Part shown: positions 35,933 through 44,156 of the stretch, piece after piece | Position numbering within the stretch: position 1 is the first letter of the stretch | Layout of the letters: every line of letters begins with the position of its first letter | Source: Aurantiacibacter sp. D1-12 | GTDB taxonomy: Bacteria; Pseudomonadota; Alphaproteobacteria; Sphingomonadales; Sphingomonadaceae | Assembly: GCF_028858515.1 (NCBI RefSeq) | Contig: NZ_JAPJZJ010000003.1 | Coordinates: 62,001-126,000 of the forward strand | Direction of reading: 5' to 3' | Length of the DNA stretch: 64,000 bases | The notes under the pieces: generated by a model | What the model was told of the DNA's origin: nothing | The model's input: the letters and a program-made list of their open reading frames with translations, nothing else | Database searches by the model: none | Made by a program: the position numbers and the translations under genes

Positions 35933-37108
35933 ATGTCCGGGGGCAAACTCAACCACATCCGCCAAGCCGACTGGCTCGATAGCCGGCGTGTGCGCGGATA
36001 CGCGGTGATCCTCGGCATTGCCTCCTTGGCGCTGCTGGTGAATTCCTACCTCAAGGCGATGGGGCCGGATGGGACCGATTTCCTCGCATTCTGGGGTGCG
36101 GGGCATGTGACGGTCTCCGGCGATCCGGCGGCGGCATATGATCTTGCGACGCAGGAGCGAGTACAGACCGGCACGGGTAGCACTGGCTGGTTCGCGTTCG
36201 TCAATCCGCCGCCGTTCCTGTTTGCCGCCGCCCCGTTTGGCGCCTTGCCATTCCCGCTGGCGTGGATCGCCTGGGTCGCTGTGACCTTCACGCTGTGGGC
36301 CTGGGCGAGCATTCGCGCCTTTCCGCGTTTTTGGCCGATCATTCTCGTATTTCCGGGCGCGCTGCTCGCAGCTGGTCACGCGCAGACAGGCCTTCTGACA
36401 GGAGCGCTGCTGGTGGGCGGCGTGGCAGCGATGGGCACTCGGCCTGTTTTCGGCGGAATGTTACTCGGCGCGCTCATCATCAAGCCGCATCTGGCGATCC
36501 TCATTCCTTTCTGGCTGGCGGGCGCACGGCAATGGCGCGCTTTCGTGGCTGCTGGCGCAAGTGCAGCCGGGCTGTTGTTGCTGAGCTGGCTGGTGTTCGG
36601 CAACGAAACGATGCTCGGCTACATGGATAGCTGGCAAGCAAGCGCCGCGATCATGCGCGGGGACGATCCCGAGTTCTATCTGCGTATGGCGAGTATCTAC
36701 AGCCAGCTGCGCCTGTTTGCGACGGTGCCCCTTGCGCTGGCGGCCAACGCGCTGGTGGCGCTCTGCATGGGCGCGCTGGCATTCTTGTCAGCGAGGCGCT
36801 TTGGCGGAGACATGCTGGCGAGCGGTGCTTTTGTGCTGGCCGCCACCGCGCTCACCTCGCCCTATCTGTTCAGCTACGACCTGCCGTTCCTGATCCTGCC
36901 GGTGCTGTGGCTGGTGCGCGAAGGACTGCGTGAGGGCTTCCGATCATACGAGAAACTTGGCCTCGTCGTGCTGTTTGCCGCGCCCTACGCCACCCGCGCG
37001 GCAGCTCTCCCGCTGGAGATCAACCTGATGGCACTCGCCTCGCTTGCACTGGTCTGGCTGATCTGGTCGCGTGGCGGCGGGCGTTCATACAACTCTTCAC
37101 AAAGCTGA
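35933..37108 (+). CDS. DUF2029/glycosyltransferase family 87 membrane protein
   Basis: The 391-aa protein has about ten hydrophobic segments and the GT87/DUF2029 features: an early periplasmic acidic pair in GPDGTDFLAFWGAGHV, the WFAFVNPPPFLFAAAPFG segment and HAQTGLLTGALLVGG followed by IIKPHLAILIPFWLAG. Such enzymes are polyprenyl-phosphate-mannose-type mannosyltransferases in actinobacteria; the substrate here is unknown. I start at ATG 35933 (MSGGKLNHIRQADW), because the upstream in-frame part is repeat-derived. Confidence 0.82.
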   Translation: MSGGKLNHIRQADWLDSRRVRGYAVILGIASLALLVNSYLKAMGPDGTDFLAFWGAGHVTVSGDPAAAYDLATQERVQTGTGSTGWFAFVNPPPFLFAAAPFGALPFPLAWIAWVAVTFTLWAWASIRAFPRFWPIILVFPGALLAAGHAQTGLLTGALLVGGVAAMGTRPVFGGMLLGALIIKPHLAILIPFWLAGARQWRAFVAAGASAAGLLLLSWLVFGNETMLGYMDSWQASAAIMRGDDPEFYLRMASIYSQLRLFATVPLALAANALVALCMGALAFLSARRFGGDMLASGAFVLAATALTSPYLFSYDLPFLILPVLWLVREGLREGFRSYEKLGLVVLFAAPYATRAAALPLEINLMALASLALVWLIWSRGGGRSYNSSQS

Positions 37109-37221
37109 ACGCGAGGCTAACCAACCGCCCACAGCGAATTCAGATAGCAGGCGGTAATCCGTTCCCTACCGGCGACGAATGGAGGGCATTCGCAGTCGCC
37201 GAAAAGGAACAGGAGGCCACT

Positions 37222-37371
37222 ATGGGCAATCGAATCTACACATCCAGCCGCAATGACGCCTGGAGCAATCCGCGTCCTTACACCGATGCCAGCCTGCGCT
37301 TTGCCAAGCACGGCCGTGTACTGCCGATGGAAGAGCCGAGCCTTCTGGAGCGCCTGTTCGGCTGGCGCTGA
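37222..37371 (+). CDS. Small protein (49 aa), unknown function
   Basis: An ATG at 37222 follows a perfect AGGAGG (37211-37216) at 5-nt spacing and opens a 49-codon frame ending at TGA 37369-37371. The peptide begins MGNRIYTSSRNDAWSNPR and ends RVLPMEEPSLLERLFGWR; it is charged, with no signal or membrane segment. A strong rho-independent terminator begins 21 nt after the stop, so it looks like a complete single-gene unit. I do not recognise a named family. Confidence 0.7.
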   Translation: MGNRIYTSSRNDAWSNPRPYTDASLRFAKHGRVLPMEEPSLLERLFGWR

Positions 37372-37392
37372 TCAAAAACCATAACCCATAGA

Positions 37393-37432
37393 AAAGGGCC
37401 AGGAGCTGCAAAGCTCCCGGCCCTTTCTCTTT
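37393..37432 (+). terminator. Rho-independent terminator after the 49-aa gene
   Basis: AAAGGGCC-a-GGAGCT, loop GCAA, AGCTCC-c-GGCCCTTT makes a long GC-rich stem with one internal mismatch, followed by CTCTTT. The A-rich 5' side could also let it act on leftward transcription. The GGGCC...GGCCCTTTCTCTTT outline is shared with the terminators at 45681 and 46674. Confidence 0.85.
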
Positions 37433-37435
37433 GAT

Positions 37436-37542
37436 CGGTCCGCGATAAGCGGACCGCAAGGCCGACTGGCCGCCCGCAGCGGGCGCAGCTCGCCTGCGCG
37501 CTTAGCGAGGACGCTCCTGCGGAGGCAGGAGCGAAAAGCAAA
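37436..37542. repeat. Structured repeat element, copy 2
   Basis: The element opens with an 8-bp stem CGGTCCGC-GATA[A]-GCGGACCG (37436-37456), then AGGCCGACTGGCCGCCC (37459-37475), the reverse complement of 35710-35726. The shared block 37472-37542 follows, with the stem GCTCCTGC, loop GGAG, stem GCAGGAGC and GAAAAGCAAA. Compared with copy 1 the last stem has changed on both sides while loop and flanks stay the same. It lies just past the stop of the leftward symporter gene. Confidence 0.8.
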
Positions 37543-37548
37543 AGAGTC

Positions 37549-39084
37549 TCAGTATTCGTTCGGCTCTTCCGGTGTGTCTGCCGTGTGCGTTGGCCCGGCG
37601 TCCTTCTCGCCCCTTGCCAGCTTGAACACCACGCCAGAGAGCAGCGCGAGTGCCAGCAGGTTGGGCAGCGCCATCGCGGCGTTGGAAATATCGCCCATGC
37701 GCCAGACCAGCGTCAGATCCTGCGTCGATCCGATGTAGATCACCACGCACCACAGCACACGCCAGATCATGTGCAGCACCTTTTCGCCGCCGCGAGTCGA
37801 ACCCGGAACGCGGTCGTAGATGAAGGTGATCGCGCGTTCGCCGTAGTAGCTCCAGGTGAGGAGTGTGGTGAACACGAACAGGATCAGCGCGAGTGATGCC
37901 ACTAACGTGCCGAGCGGGACGCCAACAATCTCGAACGGGAAAGCCGCTGCGAAAGCGCCGCTCGTCATCGCAAAGCCTTGGAGATCGGAATTCCACGCGT
38001 GGCGCACGGCCTCTTCACCAGCGGTGAAGTTACCCTCCACCGTCAGCATGACCAGCGCCGTCATGGTGCAGATCACGATGGTATCGATGAAGGTGCCCAA
38101 CATAGCCATACGGCCCTGCTGTTGCGGATCGTTGGTCTGTGCCACCGCGTGAGCGATAGGCGTCGAACCTTGACCTGCCTCGTTCGAGAACAGGCCGCGC
38201 GCGACACCGGCGCGGATCGCCAGCATGATCGCCGCACCCACGAAGCCACCCGTGGCTGCCTGCGGGTTGAACGCACCGTGGAAGATCAGACCGAAAGTCT
38301 CGGGCAGATCGCCGAAGTTCAGGATCAGCGCGATCACCGCCATGAGGATGTAGCTTGCAGCCATGAACGGAATGATCTTTTCCGCCACGCTGCCGATCGA
38401 CTTGATGCCGCCAATGATCACGATGAACACCAGGATCGCGGTAATCGCACCGCCAAGCCATTCCTCAATGCCGAACAGCTCGGTCATGCCGTCTGCAATG
38501 GCGTTGGCCTGGATCGAGTTGCCTGTGACCAGTGCCGAAAACAGCGTGCCGAGGCAGAACAGGATGGCGAGCCATGTCCATTTCTTGCCCAGACCCATCA
38601 TGATGTAGGTCATCGGACCACCGCGATAGACGCCGTCAGATGTTTTCTCGCGATAGCGGATGGCAAGCGAACCTTCGGCGAAGGCGAGTGCCATGCCGAC
38701 AAGTGCCGTCACCCACATCCAGAAGATAGCGCCGGGGCCACCCAAGGCGATCGCAGTTGCGACACCTGCCAGGTTACCCGTACCGACTTGCCCGGAAAGT
38801 GCGGTCGAGAGTGCGGCAAAAGGTGAAATCTCACCGTCGCCGTCGCTCTTGCGGCTCTTGAACAGGCCCTTGAATGCGCTGCCCAGCTTGACGATGGGAT
38901 AAAAGCGCAGCCCGATCATGATCCACATGCCGATGCCCAGCAGGATCAGCGTCATGGGTGGGATCGGTTGCCCGCCAATAGACAGCCACGGAAGGACTTC
39001 GCCGTTCCACGTGCCGCCCCAGATAAAGTCGGAAACATTCGTAACCCTGTCGACCAGGCTTACGCTCGCGTCTTGTGCCGCCAT
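37549..39084 (-). CDS. Alanine/glycine:cation symporter (AGCS family)
   Basis: The 511-aa protein has about eleven membrane segments and AGCS signatures: FAALSTALSGQVGTGNLAGVA near residue 95, WVTALVGMALAFAEGSLAIRYRE, GGPMTYIMMGLGKKW and NEAGQGSTPIAHAVAQT. It imports alanine or glycine with sodium. The start is ATG 39084 with a GAGGGG box upstream; the frame to 39237 runs into the promoter area. It stands between tRNA-Trp and secE on the opposite strand. Confidence 0.92.
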   Translation of the reverse strand: MAAQDASVSLVDRVTNVSDFIWGGTWNGEVLPWLSIGGQPIPPMTLILLGIGMWIMIGLRFYPIVKLGSAFKGLFKSRKSDGDGEISPFAALSTALSGQVGTGNLAGVATAIALGGPGAIFWMWVTALVGMALAFAEGSLAIRYREKTSDGVYRGGPMTYIMMGLGKKWTWLAILFCLGTLFSALVTGNSIQANAIADGMTELFGIEEWLGGAITAILVFIVIIGGIKSIGSVAEKIIPFMAASYILMAVIALILNFGDLPETFGLIFHGAFNPQAATGGFVGAAIMLAIRAGVARGLFSNEAGQGSTPIAHAVAQTNDPQQQGRMAMLGTFIDTIVICTMTALVMLTVEGNFTAGEEAVRHAWNSDLQGFAMTSGAFAAAFPFEIVGVPLGTLVASLALILFVFTTLLTWSYYGERAITFIYDRVPGSTRGGEKVLHMIWRVLWCVVIYIGSTQDLTLVWRMGDISNAAMALPNLLALALLSGVVFKLARGEKDAGPTHTADTPEEPNEY

Positions 39085-39377
39085 TCGAGAAATCCCCTCG
39101 CGTCCCTCTGAAAATTGTTGGCGCCTTGCTATCGGTGGCAGACGGTCATGCCTAGCCCCCTTCTGCATATTGGCGCGCATTTTGGCCGGATTCGCTGGAA
39201 ATTTCTGCGCCCGCCCCCCATTTCCCACTCTTGCCAAGGCGTGGCCACGCGCCTAGATAGCCAATCGTCTTCCGACATTGGCAGAGCATCAAGCCCCTCC
39301 CGGACCTAAACCGGGGCGGCGAGGAGCCCTACCCGGAAGGCACGAGACAAGTTTTAGACAAGCGGGAAGTGCCCATC

Positions 39378-39590
39378 ATGGCCGAACCAACACCGAAGAA
39401 GAAAACCAGCCCCGGCGAATTCGTGCGTCAGGTGCGCTCGGAAATGAGCAAGGTCGTCTGGCCGACGCGTGAGGAAACCGTCCGCACCGCGATCTTCGTG
39501 TTCATCATGGTGGTGATCCTCTCGCTGTTCTTCCTCGGCGTCGATTCGCTGTTCGGCTGGGTGGTTGAAACCCTGCTTGAACTGATCTGA
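39378..39590 (+). CDS. secE: Preprotein translocase subunit SecE
   Basis: The 70-aa protein has the amphipathic helix VRQVRSEMSKVVWPTREET and a single membrane helix FVFIMVVILSLFFLGVDSLF, the minimal SecE form of alphaproteobacteria. It forms the SecYEG channel. The ATG at 39378 fits the family; a GTG three codons earlier is possible. It is followed by nusG 46 nt later. The preceding 293-nt gap, shared with the divergent symporter, should carry both promoters; I see no clear motif in it. Confidence 0.95.
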   Translation: MAEPTPKKKTSPGEFVRQVRSEMSKVVWPTREETVRTAIFVFIMVVILSLFFLGVDSLFGWVVETLLELI

Positions 39591-39636
39591 TCACGATCAC
39601 GCTTACGAAGATAATTGAGGGATAAAGGGTAACAAC

Positions 39637-40176
39637 ATGGCAGCCCGCTGGTACATCATTCACGCCTACTCCGGTTTCGAGAACAAGGTGCGCGACGCGA
39701 TCCTTTCCGAAGCAGAGCGTCTGGGCCTTTCCGAAGGCGTGGAAGAGGTGGAAGTGCCCACCGAAACCGTGACCGAGATCAAGCGCGGCAAGAAGGTGCA
39801 GGTCGAACGCAAGTTCATGCCCGGCTATGTGCTCGCCAAGCTCAACATGACGGATGATGTCTATCACCTTGTGAAAAACACGCCGAAGGTTACCGGCTTC
39901 CTCGGTTCGGGCAACAAGCCGCAGGCGATCAGCGAGAAAGAAGCCGCGCGCTATTTCGGCGGTGTGGAAGAAGCCAAGGCCGCACCCAAGCAGGACATCC
40001 ACGTCGATTACGAAATCGGCGATCAGGTCAAGGTGCTCGAAGGGCCGTTCGCAAGCTTCAACGGCGAAGTCGAAGAACTCGATTTCGATAAGGCGAAGGT
40101 CAAGGTCAGCGTTTCGATCTTTGGCCGCGCAACTCCGGTGGAACTGGACTTCGACCAGGTTGAACTGGTCAAGTAA
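39637..40176 (+). CDS. nusG: Transcription termination/antitermination factor NusG
   Basis: The 179-aa protein has an NGN domain (ARWYIIHAYSGFENKVRDAI, MPGYVLAKLNM, KVTGFLGSG) and a C-terminal KOW domain (about 125-179: EIGDQVKVLEGPFASFNGEV). It couples RNA polymerase to ribosomes or Rho. The ATG follows GAGGGATAAAGGG. A strong terminator lies just after it, so rplK is not read from this unit. Confidence 0.97.
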   Translation: MAARWYIIHAYSGFENKVRDAILSEAERLGLSEGVEEVEVPTETVTEIKRGKKVQVERKFMPGYVLAKLNMTDDVYHLVKNTPKVTGFLGSGNKPQAISEKEAARYFGGVEEAKAAPKQDIHVDYEIGDQVKVLEGPFASFNGEVEELDFDKAKVKVSVSIFGRATPVELDFDQVELVK

Positions 40177-40197
40177 GACCTTCTGACGAAATCAAAA

Positions 40198-40234
40198 AGC
40201 AGCGCAGGGCACGGTTGCCTTGCGCTGCTTTTTT
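40198..40234. terminator. Terminator between nusG and the CPBP gene
   Basis: AGCAGCGCA (40198-40206) pairs with TGCGCTGCT (40221-40229), with an inner GGCA/TGCC stem and CGGT loop. A run of A precedes and a run of T follows, so it can stop transcription in both directions, as needed between two convergent genes. Confidence 0.9.
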
Positions 40235-40255
40235 GTGTGCCGTGTGGACGTGTAT

Positions 40256-41053
40256 TTACACGCTCAGCCAACCCAGCTTCTCGGCATAGGCAAGGCTCAT
40301 CGCCAGCACGTCCACTGCGGCGTGGGCGATAATGCAGGCCCACAGGTTGCCGTTCATCCGCACCCGCAACCAGCCGAAGAACAGGCCGACAGTGCCGGTC
40401 ACCACCACACCGCCCCAGCCCTGATAGGCGTGGGGCAGGCCGAACAGTACGGCCTGAATGATAATTACCAGCCAAATCTTGTCCCGCAGTCCGGCGACGC
40501 GAGACAGGCGATCCATCAGGAAACCGCGATAGAGCAATTCCTCACCAGCGCCTGCAGCCAGAATCGCGACACCGATGATCCACACCGCGAACATCGCCGG
40601 GCTTTCGGTGACGAGGTCGAGCACAAAGCCCGGATCGGGCGCGCCAAGGCCCAGCGCGTCGACCGCCGCTCCGCCAAGACCGAAGATCAGGAAGATTACC
40701 AAGGTTGCCGCAGCAGCCCAGCCGATCGTGCGGCCCCAGCTGACGGGCGGTGTGCTGAGGTTCCACGCCTCCCCCACAACGCCTTCACGCTTGAGCCAGA
40801 ACCAGCTCATCAAGAGGCCGAGCGCCATGCCGACCATCACGGTGAGCGCTACGGTGAGCGAGCTCAACTCCGGATCGCCCGCGGCACCGCTCTCGATCTG
40901 CGCGAAGACCGCTGGCAGTGCGGGTAGCGTGCTGCCTACGAAATAGACGATTGCAACGGTCAATACGTGCAGAAACGGGAACCCCCAGAGCAGTGTCCCG
41001 CCGGAAGTGATCGGCGTCGCCGCGCCCGTATTTTTGATATTGGTTTCTGCCAT
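40256..41053 (-). CDS. CPBP family intramembrane metalloprotease
   Basis: The 265-aa protein has about seven membrane helices and the CPBP/Abi motifs: AGAGEELLYRGFLMDRL (EExxxR), FGLPHAYQGWGG (FxxxH) and IIAHAAVDVLA (HxxxD). These form the Glu-Glu-Arg/His metal site of Rce1-like proteases. The start is ATG 41053; a short upstream extension to 41083 is possible. It is last in a leftward group after the sulfotransferase (95-nt gap), which may be a separate transcript. Confidence 0.88.
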   Translation of the reverse strand: MAETNIKNTGAATPITSGGTLLWGFPFLHVLTVAIVYFVGSTLPALPAVFAQIESGAAGDPELSSLTVALTVMVGMALGLLMSWFWLKREGVVGEAWNLSTPPVSWGRTIGWAAAATLVIFLIFGLGGAAVDALGLGAPDPGFVLDLVTESPAMFAVWIIGVAILAAGAGEELLYRGFLMDRLSRVAGLRDKIWLVIIIQAVLFGLPHAYQGWGGVVVTGTVGLFFGWLRVRMNGNLWACIIAHAAVDVLAMSLAYAEKLGWLSV

Positions 41054-41148
41054 CGTCCGTTCCCTGTTGTGCCCCGGGACCATCTCGACGGCTTTTGTAT
41101 GCCGGACAAGGGCCCAGCGAACTTTTTCCTACAGGTAGAACGCGCCGC

Positions 41149-42210
41149 CTAAGCGGAAAGCGATCCTGCCATCGTGCCGCCAAGTTTCTCGAACAGTCCC
41201 AGCGCCTCGTCCGCGAGAGTGCTTTCGACCGGCGTGTCATAGGAACGGATCGCCTTCACCATCGCCTGTGCCACTGCGCTAGCCTCAGGCGCGGCTTCCA
41301 GCCCCAGCAGGTGGTACAGCGCGAGCACACCCTGCGGATCATGCGTGAAGCCCGTCATATCGACAAAGCGCGCGCTGCGGCTTTCCTTCGCATGGCGCAT
41401 CGCAGCGATCCAGTAGGCGAGCCAGTAGTCGAGCGTGTCGGGCGAATGGTCTGCGCGCACCTGCTCCATGCCGGGGAACATGATCGGGCGGTGATCGGCG
41501 CCAAATTCGAAGTGCCCGATATCGCGCGGGTAGCGGGCCGCAAAAGCGCTGGCCGAGTGGCTCGCGAGCGCTTTCGTGTGCTGGTGCAGTAGCGATTGCG
41601 CCTGATCGAGCGGGTTGCGCAGTGGCACTATGATGTGCGCATCGGGGAAGGCCTGGGCCAGGGCGGGCAGGCGTGCAATGTTGGCATTGTTCTTGGAGGC
41701 ATAGCGGGCGTTCGAAGCGCCGCGTGAAAGCATCAGCGCGCGCATATGCTGGCGCATGGCGGTTTTGGTCGGCGCGGTCATAGTCTCGCGCAGCGCAATC
41801 GCGCCGCCTGAAAAATCCTCGGCGCAATGGTTCAGCCAGAAGACTTCCTCGAACGCTTCGGGGCTGTCAGCACTGACCATAATCCCGTCACCGTGGCTGC
41901 GTTCCTTCGCGTCCTGCTTGGCGTGGAAGCGGCCCGAGAACTGTCGCCAGATCACGGGTGAAAGCACAAAGGGCATATCGCGATAGGTGTGCGTGACCAC
42001 GTCGGGATGCTTGGCCAGTAGTTCGAGCAGCAGCGTGGTCCCGGCGCGGGGCAGGGCGGTGATGAAAATCGGTGCGGTGATGCTTTGCGCGGCTATGGTT
42101 TCGCCGAAGCGGCTGTCTTCCATCTCGCGCAGCATACGTTGCGGCGCTTTGGCGGAAAAAGCCATGCGATGGACCATGCGGTCCGCCCAGCTGTAGTCTT
42201 CCAGCGCCAC
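41149..42210 (-). CDS. Sulfotransferase family protein
   Basis: The protein has the PAPS 5'-phosphosulfate loop TALPRAGTTLLLELLAKHP near the N-terminus and a 3'-phosphate-type segment HIIVPLRNPLDQAQSLLHQH in the middle, with a C-terminal helical part. It would transfer sulfate from PAPS to a hydroxyl or amine; the acceptor is unknown. I place the start at GTG 42210; a GTG at 42243 would add 11 residues and overlap the upstream gene by 29 nt. Its position after an arylsulfotransferase-like gene makes a sulfated envelope molecule plausible. Confidence 0.85.
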   Translation of the reverse strand: MALEDYSWADRMVHRMAFSAKAPQRMLREMEDSRFGETIAAQSITAPIFITALPRAGTTLLLELLAKHPDVVTHTYRDMPFVLSPVIWRQFSGRFHAKQDAKERSHGDGIMVSADSPEAFEEVFWLNHCAEDFSGGAIALRETMTAPTKTAMRQHMRALMLSRGASNARYASKNNANIARLPALAQAFPDAHIIVPLRNPLDQAQSLLHQHTKALASHSASAFAARYPRDIGHFEFGADHRPIMFPGMEQVRADHSPDTLDYWLAYWIAAMRHAKESRSARFVDMTGFTHDPQGVLALYHLLGLEAAPEASAVAQAMVKAIRSYDTPVESTLADEALGLFEKLGGTMAGSLSA

Positions 42211-42214
42211 TCGT

Positions 42215-42595
42215 TCAGCCCCGGGCGAAGCGCGATTGCACACGCGGCCACAGCGCCAGCGCGACCACCGTCAGCACGATCACCAGCGGTTGGATCGAGA
42301 AGATCAGAAAACTCTCCCACGTCAGCCAGTCTGCCCAGACAGCAATAGCGACGGGTGCAGCGGCGGCGGCGAAGGTCACGATCAGTGCCAGTGTCAGCCT
42401 CGCGGTGAGCCCAAGCACGCGGATCGAGCGCGTCTGGATCTCGCGCTCCTTCTCGTCATCGCTCATGTCCTTTGCTGCCATCACGCCGAATGCCGTGCGC
42501 AGTTCGCGCGTCATTTCGGCCGTGCGCGGCCACACGCGCAGCCCCTGAAAGGCCAGCACCAGCAGAATGCAGCTGAGGACGTAGGCGGCGATCAT
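42215..42595 (-). CDS. Small membrane protein (126 aa) in the sulfotransferase operon
   Basis: The protein has an N-terminal helix (MIAAYVLSCILLVLAFQGL), a charged middle with DMSDDEKEREIQTRSIRV, and two further helices (LALIVTFAAAAAPVAIAVWA and FLIFSIQPLVIVLTVVALAL). No family is recognised. Its ATG overlaps the upstream stop by 4 nt, and its stop lies next to the sulfotransferase start, so it is co-expressed with both neighbours. It may form part of a membrane complex. Confidence 0.75.
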   Translation of the reverse strand: MIAAYVLSCILLVLAFQGLRVWPRTAEMTRELRTAFGVMAAKDMSDDEKEREIQTRSIRVLGLTARLTLALIVTFAAAAAPVAIAVWADWLTWESFLIFSIQPLVIVLTVVALALWPRVQSRFARG

Positions 42596-42861
42596 GCGGC
42601 TTCTTCGGGTTCCGATGCGTCTTCCTTGGCGCTTTCGGTGGCGGCACTGTCTTCATTTTTGCCGGTTGCCTTTTTGAAGGCGCGCTTCAAGGGGAACCAG
42701 ATGAAGCCAAACACCATCAGGAACAGCACTCCGAGGAAGCTGATCATCGATCCGATGGCGGAAAGGCCTGCGCCTGCGCCCATATAGGCGTGGGCCGGGC
42801 TTTCACCGAAGGCGACGAGTGCCACGCAGGTGGGCACAGTGACTTTGCCTAATTTGTACAT
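42592..42861 (-). CDS. Small exported membrane protein with AYMGAGAG motif (89 aa)
   Basis: The protein has a short signal-like segment ending ESPAHA, then AYMGAGAGLSAIGS, one strong membrane helix (FLGVLFLMVFGFIWFPL), a basic patch KRAFKKATGK and an acidic tail. The AYxGxGAG-helix-WxPxKR arrangement is familiar from small proteins encoded beside phosphatases, sulfatases or sulfotransferases, but has no agreed function. It overlaps the arylsulfotransferase-like gene by 13 nt. Confidence 0.75.
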   Translation of the reverse strand: MYKLGKVTVPTCVALVAFGESPAHAYMGAGAGLSAIGSMISFLGVLFLMVFGFIWFPLKRAFKKATGKNEDSAATESAKEDASEPEEAA

Positions 42862-44156
42862 GTCGGAAATTCCTCTTCGAAAAAGTCTGTCGGCACACGC
42901 ATGCCGAAGGAAAACAGGGCGGCATATTCATCGTCCCACGGCTGGCGGTAATCCCACACCACCTCGCCTTGGGGGGTCACTTCAAACACGCGTCCGGCGC
43001 GGCTTTCGACCACCAGACGGTTGCCGTTGTCGAGCAGCTGGTGGACGCCCATGATGTCGCTGAAAAAGCCATCGACCAGCACTTCGCTGGTGTCGGTGGA
43101 AGGGTCGAAGCGAACGATCTGGCTGCCCGCTCCCAGCGCGCGGATTTCGGGCGAGCGGTTGTTGTAGATGTCGATCATGCCGTCAGCGGTGATGTCGGGG
43201 TCGTGCTGGCGCACCCAGCCACCTTGGCGATGCCATTTGAGCGCGCCGCTCCGCGCATCGAGAATGGCGATCATGTTCATAGCGCGTAGCGAGACGAGAA
43301 GGTCGCCTTCGTTCACATTCTCAATCCGGTCCGCCAGCAGGGCGGTGACAAGGTCGATGTCGTTGATATGCGTCGCATCGGTACGCAGATCCTGCGCCGA
43401 GAGATAGAGCGCACCTTCAAGGCCTGCCTCGACTATGGCGCGTAGCACGGAAAACTCGCGCAGCGTTTCGCCGTCGGCGCTCATCAGAGTGACGCTGTCG
43501 TGGTAATAGTGGTCCGTCGCGATATCGTCTTCGATTTCCTGCGGATCGAGGCCATCGGGCATCCACTCGCTCGGCGTATCGCTTGCGGGGATGTGGCCGG
43601 GGATCCAGAAATTGCCTTGCCCATCAGGCGTTACCGAGTGGTGGCGCGGGGCGGTGCTCGCCCACATGGTGTTCGAACAGGCGTCAATACGAGCCGTGCC
43701 GAGTCCGGAGAAGTTCACAATCAGCGATCCGTCGGGAAGCGGGTACAACCCTTGGCTGACATAGTGGTTCTGCGATGCGGGGATGCGTTTGGCCGGGATC
43801 ACCTCGCTGGCATTGGGCCAACTGGCGTAGAAGTCGGGCGTCCAGCTGTGCAGCGTCTCGCCATCGGGGCCGAGCAAGCGGACTTCGTGGCCATTTTCCA
43901 TGATGCCCTGGACGAGTGTGAGACCGGGCTGGCTACGTGCGGTGTCGTGCGTGACCAGGCCTTCGCCTTCGTAAGTCAGGGGCAGGAGAATGCTCGGGCG
44001 ACTGGAGAACATTCCGCCCACCACTGTCATGGTCATGCGCGCGCTGTCGGCGATCTGCGGGAAGGGTGCGATGTTCAGCGCGCCGAGCAGCCCGCCCGTC
44101 GTGATCATCGCCAGGAGCAGGAATATCCTCTCCGCAAAGTTGGACTGTTTCGCCAC
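42849..44156 (-). CDS. Arylsulfotransferase (ASST)-like protein
   Basis: The 435-aa protein has one N-terminal membrane anchor (IFLLLAMITTGGLLGALNI) and then a beta-propeller-like domain with repeated DG/DPxTG turns. Diagnostic segments are APRHHSVTPDGQGNFWI, THINDIDLV, GDLLVSLRAMNMIAILD and WVRQHDPDITADGMIDIYNN, matching PF14269-type ASST proteins. Known ASSTs move sulfate between phenols in the periplasm without PAPS; whether this branch keeps that activity is unknown. It is first in a leftward operon. Confidence 0.82.
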   Translation of the reverse strand: MAKQSNFAERIFLLLAMITTGGLLGALNIAPFPQIADSARMTMTVVGGMFSSRPSILLPLTYEGEGLVTHDTARSQPGLTLVQGIMENGHEVRLLGPDGETLHSWTPDFYASWPNASEVIPAKRIPASQNHYVSQGLYPLPDGSLIVNFSGLGTARIDACSNTMWASTAPRHHSVTPDGQGNFWIPGHIPASDTPSEWMPDGLDPQEIEDDIATDHYYHDSVTLMSADGETLREFSVLRAIVEAGLEGALYLSAQDLRTDATHINDIDLVTALLADRIENVNEGDLLVSLRAMNMIAILDARSGALKWHRQGGWVRQHDPDITADGMIDIYNNRSPEIRALGAGSQIVRFDPSTDTSEVLVDGFFSDIMGVHQLLDNGNRLVVESRAGRVFEVTPQGEVVWDYRQPWDDEYAALFSFGMRVPTDFFEEEFPTCTN

